From Asaia sp003994335 (lineage in GTDB: Bacteria; Pseudomonadota; Alphaproteobacteria; Acetobacterales; Acetobacteraceae), in NCBI RefSeq assembly GCF_037151175.1, contig NZ_JBBCOR010000008.1, positions 124,001 through 188,000 on the forward strand: a stretch of DNA of 64,000 nt, written 5' to 3'. The translations under genes and the position numbers were made by a program. The notes under the pieces were generated by a model. The model was not told the origin of the DNA, made no database searches, and worked only from the letters and a program-made list of their open reading frames with translations. Below, piece after piece: positions 45,796 through 53,630 of the stretch (position 1 is its first letter; each line of letters starts with the position of its first letter).

Positions 45796-46923
45796 TCAGC
45801 GGGTGACACGTGCATTGAACGCGACGAACGCCATCAATACAGCCAGTAATCCGAAGGCGATTGTCAGGCTGCTGGCCTGGGCGATGGCGCCAAGGAGCGC
45901 AGGCCCTGCGAGGATGCCAGCATAGCCGATGGTGGTGATGGCCGCGACGGCCGCACTGGTCTTCATGACGTTCTGCCGCCCGGTGGCGTTATAGAGCACG
46001 GGCACGATATTGGCGCAGCCGAGCCCGATCAGCAGAAAACCGCCCAGCAGGAGAGGGATGTTCGGGCTCAGCACGACGAGGGCAAACCCGATCGCTGCGG
46101 CGCTGCCTCCAAAGGCCATGACCCTGACGCGTCCCAGCCTTGCCACGACATGGTCGCCGGTCAGACGGCCCAGGGTCATGGCGGAGGCGAATACGGCATA
46201 GCCCCATCCCGGCGCGATGCCGAAACTGCTGCGCTCGCCCGAGAGATAGACCCCACCCCAGTCGAGCACTGCGCCTTCTGACAGGAAGGCGATGCCGGTC
46301 AGGAGTCCGAACAGCCATACCACGCCGCGCGGCAACGCAAAGCCGGATCCGCCATCGGGCTCAGCCTGGTTCAACAGCCCCGGCCAGGCAGTCAGGAGCA
46401 GCATGACAAGGCTGGCTTGTCCTCCCATGACGATCATCCAGGGCGACGCACCGAGCTGCGCGAGCAACATGGGCCCGGCGGCCCCCATCGCGCCGCCAAT
46501 GCTGAAAAAAGCGTGGAATCCGGAGAGCATGGGACGGCCGCTCTGTTTTTCGACATCCACCGCCTGGATATTGATGGCGGTTTCTGCCGAGCCGAATCCC
46601 ACACCCAGACAGAAGACGCCTGCGGCGAGCAGGGGAACGCTGTGCATCAGGGACAAAGGCAGTAGCGCAAGCCCCGACAGGACCATGCCCCCGATTGCCA
46701 CAGCGCGGCACCCCCAGCGACTGACCCAGTACCCGGCAAGCGGCATGGCGATGACAGAGCCGATGCCGAGGCAGAGCAGAAGCAGGCCCAGAGCCCCGTC
46801 ATCAAGGCCGGCATGGGCCTTCACAACGGGAACCAGACAGGACCAGAGAGCAAAAAGAATACCGATCAGAAAAAAGACGCTGCGGGTACTGTTTTGCAAC
46901 CTCTTTGGGTCTCTTCTGTTCAT
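45796..46923 (-). CDS. MFS transporter (YbjJ-like)
   Basis: A 375-residue, about twelve-helix major facilitator. SVFFLIGILFALWSCLVPVVKAHAGLDDGALGLLLLCLGIGSVIAMPLAGYWVSRWGCR-like order of helix 1, loop and helix 2 with the SRWG motif is seen at residues 15-70, and a second half starts near residue 200. YbjJ-like proteins have no agreed substrate. It is separate from tldD by about 95 bases on the same strand. Confidence 0.82.
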   Translation of the reverse strand: MNRRDPKRLQNSTRSVFFLIGILFALWSCLVPVVKAHAGLDDGALGLLLLCLGIGSVIAMPLAGYWVSRWGCRAVAIGGMVLSGLALLPLSLMHSVPLLAAGVFCLGVGFGSAETAINIQAVDVEKQSGRPMLSGFHAFFSIGGAMGAAGPMLLAQLGASPWMIVMGGQASLVMLLLTAWPGLLNQAEPDGGSGFALPRGVVWLFGLLTGIAFLSEGAVLDWGGVYLSGERSSFGIAPGWGYAVFASAMTLGRLTGDHVVARLGRVRVMAFGGSAAAIGFALVVLSPNIPLLLGGFLLIGLGCANIVPVLYNATGRQNVMKTSAAVAAITTIGYAGILAGPALLGAIAQASSLTIAFGLLAVLMAFVAFNARVTR

Positions 46924-47099
46924 CCTGCATTCCTCCCCTGGCGTCCTTGGCTGCCTGCAGCGTCTGAAACGCCCCTCAATGGCACCGCTCTGCCGTCACA
47001 TCCGTGACAAAATGATGCAACGCCTTCGTGGAGCCGGGGAGCAGACGCAGGCAGGTTCGAGCGCCGCCTGCGCGACGGTGTCGGGTTCAAGGAGATTGC

Positions 47100-49304
47100 A
47101 TGACGAGAAACCGCCCCTCATTCGCCCTGTTCCTGCTTGTCGGGGTTTCCGTCTCGGCTCTCGCGCCATGCGCTGCGCGGGCTGCCGTGAGTGACCCGAA
47201 CCCCGCGATCGACAGCGTTCAAAACCCGGCGAGGTCATCTGCGGCGCAGGCCGGGACAGCCGAACCTGCACCTCGTGGTACGGGTGATGACGATCGGACA
47301 CATCCGGCCCTATCGGCGGAAGGCAGCATGCCAGGGGGCGAGACGGCGCAGCCGGGTGGGCGGGAGCGGGGCGCTGTTCAGCACCAGTCCGCGCAGCCGG
47401 CTCCCCTCGCTTCTCCATCGACAGGGCCACGCGAGACGGTGGCCAGCGAGGCAGCGCAATCTCTGCATGTCGGCTCTGTCCCTCAGGATCTGCGTTCGCC
47501 GTCGATCGCGCTTGGCGGACTTTTTGCGGCGATTGGCGGCGCGCATCTGGCGCCCGATTTCAAGACCATTGCCGATGCCCGACCGGATGAGGCCCCAGCG
47601 ACCCTGCTCGCGGATTGGGAGAGTCAGCGCAAGCATCCGGATTTCAGTATCAAGGCGTTTTACGAGCAGCATTTCTCGCCGCCCTTGCGCCGTGACATCT
47701 CCTATCGCCGCAAGGCCGATGAGAATATCTATGACTATATTCAGGGTATGTGGGGCGTTCTGACGCGCCAGCCCGACAAGCCTATGTCCTATGCTTCGCT
47801 CCTGCCCCTTCCCAATGCCTATGTGGTGCCCGGCGGACGTTTCTCGGAGCTTTATTACTGGGATACGTATTTTACGATGATCGGGCTCTATGAGACCGGT
47901 CAGTGGGACCTGCTTCGCGGCATGATCAAGGACATGGCCTCCTTGATCGATCGCTACGGCCATATTCCCAATGGAACGCGCACCTATTATCTCAGCCGCT
48001 CCGAGCCACCCTTCTTCTCGTTGATGGTCGATCTTCTGGCCCAGCATGACGGTCAGAGCGCCTATCGCAGTTTTCTGCCCCAGTTGCAGAAGGAATATGA
48101 TTATTGGATGGAAGGGGCGGACAGCCTCAAACCGGGACAGGCCTATCGTCATCTGGTGCGCCTGCAGGATGGCACGCTCCTCCTGCGTCACTGGGACGAT
48201 CTTGATACGCCGCGTGACGAAAGTTACCCGGAGGATGTGGCAACGGCTGCGCGTGACGGGTCGAGGGCGCCTTCCGAAGTGTATCGTGATCTGCGTGCCG
48301 GGTCAGAAACCGGTTGGGATTTCTCGTCACGCTGGTTGGCCGATGGCCATACGCTCGCGACGATCCACACGACCGATCTGGCGCCCATCGAGGTCAATTG
48401 CCTGATGGTCCATCTGGAACAGACACTTGAGCATGCCTACGCCCTGACGGGACAGCGCAAGCTCGCACGCGTCTATGGCCAGCGTGCCGATGAACGCACG
48501 CTCGCCGTGCGCCGTCTCTTCTGGGATGAGGATCGTCAGGCTTTCTACGATTATGACTGGCGTAAAAACCGCCCCACGGACGTGCTCTCTGCCGCAACGA
48601 CTGTGCCGCTATTCCTGCGTCTGGCGTCGCAGGAACAGGCCATGGGTGTGGCTGACACGATCAAGGCGCGCCTGCTGCGCCCCGGCGGGATCATGGCAAC
48701 CGACCATGAGAGCGGGCAGCAATGGGATGCCCCCAATGGCTGGGCGCCCGAAGAATGGATGGCCATCAAGGGGCTAAACAATTATGGGGCGACCGATCTG
48801 GCGGAGACCATCGCCAGACGCTGGATGGCCAGGGTAATCGGCACGTATGAGAAATCGGGCGTGTTGCTCGAAAAATATGACGTCGACTCTCCCACGATCA
48901 GCGCCACAGGGGGCAAGGGCGGTGGGGAATACCCAATGCAGATCGGGTTTGGCTGGACCAATGGCACATTGCTCGGGCTGATGCGCCGTTACCCTGACGT
49001 GACCGAGCAGATCCTCAAGCACAACCCTCTGGCCGGGCAGCCCGCCATTGATGTCTTGCCACCCAGTGACCCCTATAGTGCGGTAGGACCTGAGGGGAGC
49101 CCGCCTGCCGATCCGCCAGCCAAGCCAGCAGGCGAAGTCGAGACCGGCCCGCAGGACGCCAGTGCCCACAAGACTGCGGCCTTGCAGCCCGATGGTACCG
49201 ACGTGACTGGCGGTGACGGGTCATCGAAGCGCGTTGCCGCACGGGTTGCGCCGCTGGATGAGCGTGTACCAACCCGCAAGATGACGGCGTATCAGCCCTC
49301 CTGA
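47100..49304 (+). CDS. treA: Periplasmic trehalase (GH37) with long disordered tails
   Basis: A 734-residue GH37 trehalase splitting trehalose to glucose. The signal peptide ends near CAARA. The signatures PGGRFSELYYWDTYF (about 245-259) and QWDAPNGWAP (about 540-549) are intact; the general acid lies in TGWDFSSRW (about 404-412) and the base in GGGEYPMQIGFGWTNG (about 607-622). About 130 N-terminal and 85 C-terminal residues are Pro/Ala/Gly/Ser-rich and have no counterpart in standard trehalases. AAGGAGA precedes ATG at 47100. Confidence 0.93.
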   Translation: MTRNRPSFALFLLVGVSVSALAPCAARAAVSDPNPAIDSVQNPARSSAAQAGTAEPAPRGTGDDDRTHPALSAEGSMPGGETAQPGGRERGAVQHQSAQPAPLASPSTGPRETVASEAAQSLHVGSVPQDLRSPSIALGGLFAAIGGAHLAPDFKTIADARPDEAPATLLADWESQRKHPDFSIKAFYEQHFSPPLRRDISYRRKADENIYDYIQGMWGVLTRQPDKPMSYASLLPLPNAYVVPGGRFSELYYWDTYFTMIGLYETGQWDLLRGMIKDMASLIDRYGHIPNGTRTYYLSRSEPPFFSLMVDLLAQHDGQSAYRSFLPQLQKEYDYWMEGADSLKPGQAYRHLVRLQDGTLLLRHWDDLDTPRDESYPEDVATAARDGSRAPSEVYRDLRAGSETGWDFSSRWLADGHTLATIHTTDLAPIEVNCLMVHLEQTLEHAYALTGQRKLARVYGQRADERTLAVRRLFWDEDRQAFYDYDWRKNRPTDVLSAATTVPLFLRLASQEQAMGVADTIKARLLRPGGIMATDHESGQQWDAPNGWAPEEWMAIKGLNNYGATDLAETIARRWMARVIGTYEKSGVLLEKYDVDSPTISATGGKGGGEYPMQIGFGWTNGTLLGLMRRYPDVTEQILKHNPLAGQPAIDVLPPSDPYSAVGPEGSPPADPPAKPAGEVETGPQDASAHKTAALQPDGTDVTGGDGSSKRVAARVAPLDERVPTRKMTAYQPS

Positions 49305-50467
49305 GGAGCGAAATGCAGCGTGAGGCGTCTCAGGGCCTCACGCAATACGGGTTCTGTCTTGCAGAAGGCGAAGCGGATGAGATGGCGTGGTGGGGACGCC
49401 CCGTGCGGGTTGTAAAAGGCCGAGACGGGAATGGCGGCCACCCCGGCTTCAGTCACAAGATCGCGGCAAAACGCCATGTCGTCCCGCCCTTTCGAGTGGG
49501 CGCTGATATCGGCCACGACGAAGTAGCTGCCATCGGCGGGCAGGGTCGGAAAACCGAGCGCATGCAGCCCCTCGGCAAAAAGATCGCGGCGTGCGCGCAG
49601 GCTGTCGGAGAGATCCTGAAAGAAGTCATCGCCCAGATCGAGCCCGATTGCTACCGCACGCTGCAGATTGGGCGCGCTCGAAAAGGCGATGATCTGATGT
49701 GCCTTGGCGATGACTGAGGCGAGTGCGGGGCAGGCGGTGATATAGCCGATCTTCCACCCGGTGACCGAGAAGCTCTTGCCTGCGCTGCCGATGCGTATGG
49801 CCCGTTCGCGCATACCCGGTCGGGTCATGAGTGGGACATGCTTCACCCCGAAAGTCAGATGCTCATAGACTTCATCACATACTGCGTAGCAGTCATGTTC
49901 GAGCACGAGTGAGGCAATCAAATCGAGTTCCTGCGCGGTAAACACCTTGCCGCTGGGGTTCATCGGGGAGTTCAGCAGGATCAGCTTGGTCTTGTCTGAG
50001 AAAGCTGCACGGAGCGTATCCTCCGGAAGATGCCAGTCCGGCGCTTCCACGCGCACGCAGCGCGGTATGGCACCCAGCATCTTGAGTACTGGCAGATAGG
50101 TGTCGTAGAGCGGCTCGATCAGCACGACCTCGTCCCCGGGCTCGATGAGCGCCATCAGGCTCACGGCCAGGGCCTCGGTCGCGCCCGAGGTGACGATGAC
50201 CTCACGCACCGGATCGACGGTAAGTCCGTAATCGCGCTTGTTGGCGCGCGCCACCGCCTCCCGCAGTTCCGGTAGGCCGGTCAGGGGGGCATATTGGTTG
50301 CGCCCGTCCTTCAGGGCCGCCGCCGCCGCTTCGATCAAAGAGGCTGGCCCTTCTGTATCCGGAAAGCCCTGACCCAGATTGACCGCATCATGCGCCATGG
50401 CGAGCTGCGACATTGTCGTAAAGATCGTGGTCGGCAGGGAGTTGAGAAATGCATTGGGGGATTTCAT
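49292..50467 (-). CDS. PLP-dependent class I/II aminotransferase (YbdL/KAT-like)
   Basis: A 391-residue fold-type I aminotransferase. NLGQGFPDTEGP and the PLP lysine in IGSAGKSFSVTGWKIGY match the YbdL (methionine aminotransferase) / kynurenine aminotransferase subgroup; LLNSPMNPSGKVF and the C-terminal RFAFCK are also typical. Amino acid specificity is not readable. Its 3' end overlaps the convergent trehalase gene by 13 bp. A 13-bp palindrome lies 26 bases upstream of its start. Confidence 0.88.
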   Translation of the reverse strand: MKSPNAFLNSLPTTIFTTMSQLAMAHDAVNLGQGFPDTEGPASLIEAAAAALKDGRNQYAPLTGLPELREAVARANKRDYGLTVDPVREVIVTSGATEALAVSLMALIEPGDEVVLIEPLYDTYLPVLKMLGAIPRCVRVEAPDWHLPEDTLRAAFSDKTKLILLNSPMNPSGKVFTAQELDLIASLVLEHDCYAVCDEVYEHLTFGVKHVPLMTRPGMRERAIRIGSAGKSFSVTGWKIGYITACPALASVIAKAHQIIAFSSAPNLQRAVAIGLDLGDDFFQDLSDSLRARRDLFAEGLHALGFPTLPADGSYFVVADISAHSKGRDDMAFCRDLVTEAGVAAIPVSAFYNPHGASPPRHLIRFAFCKTEPVLREALRRLTLHFAPQEG

Positions 50468-51035
50468 GCCGTGCCTGCCTTTTAGAGGAAGTCGGTATGA
50501 TACCGGCTAAATCAGGCCTGTAAAATCCAGCTTTTCGCCCTGGGTCGCTGCGCGTGTATTCCTTTCCCGGAACCGGAGATCATCCGGGCGAGATGTCCCG
50601 TTCCGCGCTCGATGAGGATGGGGGATAGACGAGGGACATTCCGGCTTCGGGGTCGTGGGCGGGGCGAGATCAGATGCTTTGAACCTGCCCGTCAGACATC
50701 GAGCGAGCGCCCGGGGCAGATCGCGCACGCGAGGGACAAAAGCACGGTCAAGACCGGGACTCCGTCGGTCGAGAGCCATCACAGTCGCGTGGGGCGCAGA
50801 AAAAAACATCGATAAGGGAGCGAAACGCTCCGATATGCTATTTTTGTTGGTCTGTCATGCGTCGTTTTGCTTCCGGAAAGGGATGCGGGGGTGCGTACGA
50901 GACGCCCGGAGGGGGTTTTTCGTTACGCCAGCCCCTCAAAAAGCCTTCGGAATACTCGACAGTTCGCGAATCCTGTCCTAATCGTTTTGCAGCCGATCAG
51001 TGCGGCCCCTTGAGGCAGATACAGGTATTTGACAA
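50468..51035. other. Long intergenic region between the aminotransferase gene and glnA
   Basis: About 570 bases without a credible gene. It holds the palindrome CGGTATGATACCG (50493-50505) near the aminotransferase start, and a GGAGCG-AAA-CGCTCC hairpin (50817-50831) followed by an AT-rich stretch. The glnA promoter should lie between about 50830 and 51030. No glnB gene is present, although glnB commonly precedes glnA in alphaproteobacteria. Confidence 0.5.
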
Positions 51036-52526
51036 ATGGCGAAAAAAGCTCCAGCCGCGGCGTCCAAGGCTGCGTCTTCCACGATTGCAGCCCCGCCCAA
51101 GCCGGGCAAGCCGGACAGCGCCGCTGTAAAGCGCGTTTTCGAGCTGATGCAGGAACACTCGGTCGAGCTGGTTGACCTGCGCTTCACCGACCCGAAGGGC
51201 AAGTGGCACCACACCACGCAGTGGCACACCACCATCGAGGAAGACACCTTCGTCGAAGGCTTCATGTTCGACGGTTCGTCGATCGCTGGCTGGAAAGCCA
51301 TCAATGAATCCGACATGGTGCTTCTGCCCGACCCGACCACGGCTGTCATGGACCCGTTCTCGGCCAAGCCGCAGCTGATCCTGATCTGCGATATCGTCGA
51401 GCCCCGCACCGGCAATTTCTATGCCCGTGACCCGCGTGCGACCGCCAAGGCTGCCGAAGCCTACCTGAAGACCACGGGCCTGGGCGACACCGCCTTCTTC
51501 GGTCCCGAAGCCGAGTTCTTCATCTTCGACAACGTCAAGTTCGGCACGGGCCCGAATTACGGCACATATCAGCTTGACAGCATCGAAGGCCCCGATGCCT
51601 CGATGAAGGACTACCCGGAAGGCAATATGGGCCATCGTCCGGTGGTCAAGGGCGGCTACTTCCCGGTTGCTCCGGTCGATAGCGAAGGCGATCTGCGCGC
51701 CGAGATGCTCTCCACCATGGGTGAGATGGGTCTGCCGATCGAGAAGCACCATCATGAAGTGGCGCAGTCGCAGCATGAGCTGGGCACCAAGTTCGCGACG
51801 CTGGTCCAGTCGGCCGACTTCATGCAGATCTACAAGTACTGCGTGCACAACGTTGCCCATTCCTATGGCAAGACGGCAACCTTCATGCCGAAGCCCATCG
51901 CTGGCGATAACGGCTCGGGCATGCATGTGCATCAGTCGATCTGGCGTGATGGCAAGCCGCTTTTCGCGGGTGACCAGTATGCCGGCCTGTCGGAAGATGC
52001 GCTGTTCTATATCGGTGGCATCATCAAGCACGCCAAGGCGCTGAACGCCTTCACCAACCCGTCGACCAACTCCTACAAGCGTCTGATCCCGGGCTTCGAA
52101 GCCCCCGTGCTGCTCGCTTACTCGGCCGCCAATCGTTCGGCTTCGTGTCGTATTCCGTATTCGGTCGGCCCGAAGGCGAAGCGTATCGAGGTCCGTTTCC
52201 CGGATCCGACCGCCAATCCTTACCTTGCTTTCTCCGCCATGCTGATGGCCGGTCTGGATGGCATTCGCAACAAGATCCACCCCGGCGAAGCCATGGACAA
52301 GGATCTGTACGAACTGCCGAAGGAAGAGCTGGCGCAGATCCCGACGGTTTGCGGTTCGCTCCGTGAAGCCCTCCAGGCTCTTGAGGCCGATTTCGCATTC
52401 CTTCTGGAAGGCGATGTCTTCACCAAGGACCAGATCGAGAGCTACATCGAACTGAAGTGGAAAGAAGTCTACAAGTTCGAGCACACGCCGCACCCGGCCG
52501 AGTTCGAAATGTACTACTCGGTCTGA
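51036..52526 (+). CDS. glnA: Glutamine synthetase, type I
   Basis: A 496-residue GlnA that makes glutamine from glutamate and ammonia. FMFDGSSIAGWKAINESDM, FFGPEAEFFIFD, KPIAGDNGSGMHVHQS, NRSASCRIP and RFPDPTANPYLAFSAMLMAG are all present. The adenylylation tyrosine is Tyr425 in DLYELP. About 28 Ala/Lys/Pro-rich residues at the N terminus exceed the usual length. No upstream glnB is found. A strong terminator follows. Confidence 0.96.
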   Translation: MAKKAPAAASKAASSTIAAPPKPGKPDSAAVKRVFELMQEHSVELVDLRFTDPKGKWHHTTQWHTTIEEDTFVEGFMFDGSSIAGWKAINESDMVLLPDPTTAVMDPFSAKPQLILICDIVEPRTGNFYARDPRATAKAAEAYLKTTGLGDTAFFGPEAEFFIFDNVKFGTGPNYGTYQLDSIEGPDASMKDYPEGNMGHRPVVKGGYFPVAPVDSEGDLRAEMLSTMGEMGLPIEKHHHEVAQSQHELGTKFATLVQSADFMQIYKYCVHNVAHSYGKTATFMPKPIAGDNGSGMHVHQSIWRDGKPLFAGDQYAGLSEDALFYIGGIIKHAKALNAFTNPSTNSYKRLIPGFEAPVLLAYSAANRSASCRIPYSVGPKAKRIEVRFPDPTANPYLAFSAMLMAGLDGIRNKIHPGEAMDKDLYELPKEELAQIPTVCGSLREALQALEADFAFLLEGDVFTKDQIESYIELKWKEVYKFEHTPHPAEFEMYYSV

Positions 52527-52534
52527 TCCGAGAC

Positions 52535-52564
52535 AAAAGCCCGGCCTCAGCGCCGGGCTTTTTT
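52535..52564 (+). terminator. Intrinsic terminator of glnA
   Basis: AAAAGCCCGGC pairs with GCCGGGCTTTTTT across a short loop, 9 bases after the glnA stop. The stem is GC-rich and ends in six T residues. Confidence 0.93.
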
Positions 52565-53067
52565 ATGGCCGTGACGCACACTTCCAGCTTCTCGCCTCCA
52601 GTCGAGCGGATGGGGCAAATGCTGGGCCGGCTCGCGAGAGCGTCTCATTCTCTGGGCTAGGCTTCAGGGCAGGCCAGCCACAGAGGGCGCGAGTCCGATC
52701 GTGCGGGAGACCAAGGGGCAGTTCGAGCCCAGCCTGATTGTTATCCCTGACAGACGGAGGGCTGAGATGCTCGTCCGTGTGGGTAAGGTGGGCGCGCTCG
52801 AACAGGACCCATAAGCGTCCGCCGCTCCTCAAGCGAGCCGATCGTCTCAGCCACTCGGTCGCGGCCGCACAATGCTACTCGGTCCGGACCGAAGGGCCCC
52901 CAGTCAGCCTGGTCGCGGGGCAACGTCTGTTCCCACCGTCTGGTATGAGCGCGCTGTTGCGGACCGCGTACCCCTGCACGCGCTGTCTGGATCAGTTGGG
53001 TAGTCGAGGTGGGAAAGATCTTGACGAATCTTCCATTACCGACGACAAGCGACCCATCCATGATCTT
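52565..53067. other. Non-coding stretch between glnA terminator and tRNA-Thr
   Basis: About 500 bases in which I see no gene. Frames are open in places on both strands but encode no family sequence and look like chance in GC-rich DNA. The tRNA-Thr promoter should be near its right end. Confidence 0.4.
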
Positions 53068-53142
53068 GCCGGGTTAGCACAGTGGTAGTGCAGCGGTTTT
53101 GTAAACCGAAGGTCGGGGGTTCAAATCCCTCACCCGGCACCA
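53068..53142 (+). tRNA. tRNA-Thr (anticodon TGT)
   Basis: A 75-nt cloverleaf: acceptor GCCGGGT pairs with ACCCGGC, the D-arm contains AGTGGTAGTGC, the anticodon loop is TTTGTAA (anticodon TGT), the T-loop is TTCAAAT, and CCA is encoded. tRNA genes are frequent phage integration sites and a prophage begins 3 kb downstream, but no duplicated tRNA end was found inside the window. Confidence 0.95.
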
Positions 53143-53630
53143 GAAATCCTTATAAATCATAGGTTTTAGCAAGCGTATTGTGCGAACGAATCGAGCTCAT
53201 CGCACGGTATGTCGGACAAAAAGCCGGATATATCCTCTCGAGAATCACTCTCTCCCTTAAGAGCCATGAGTCTGATTCCACAATCCGTGTTATCTCATGG
53301 TGAACAGCCGCGCTTAGAGCTGGGATTAGGCTCGGATTTCAGACGCAGCGCTCGGATCAATGCGCGAACAGCGCTCTAATCTTCGCGCAGGGCGGTGATC
53401 CCGCGAGCGTTGACACTATCAGAGATCATGTCGTCGCCATTTTCGCGTGGGGAATTCGTAGGCGCAGACCCTGCATCTCATCCAATAGCCACTCTGCGTG
53501 AGGCTGGGCGCTTTTAAAGACTAGAACGGTCTGTAATTCACGGTAATGTTTTAAGAATACAATAATTTGTAAAACACAAACTTATTTTCCTGTGCTTTTC
53601 TGCTTTTAGATCAGAAAACTGGAAAATAAC
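53143..53630. other. Region upstream of the Hint-repeat gene
   Basis: About 490 bases without a recognisable gene. GC content falls toward the right (53530-53630 is AT-rich), where the promoter of the Hint-repeat gene should be. The ribosome site before 53631 (CTGGAAAATAAC) is weak. Confidence 0.4.

Noticed and set aside
52565..53061. Open frames between glnA and tRNA-Thr as genes or gene remnants
   Set aside because: No conserved motif or start context; both strands are open by chance.
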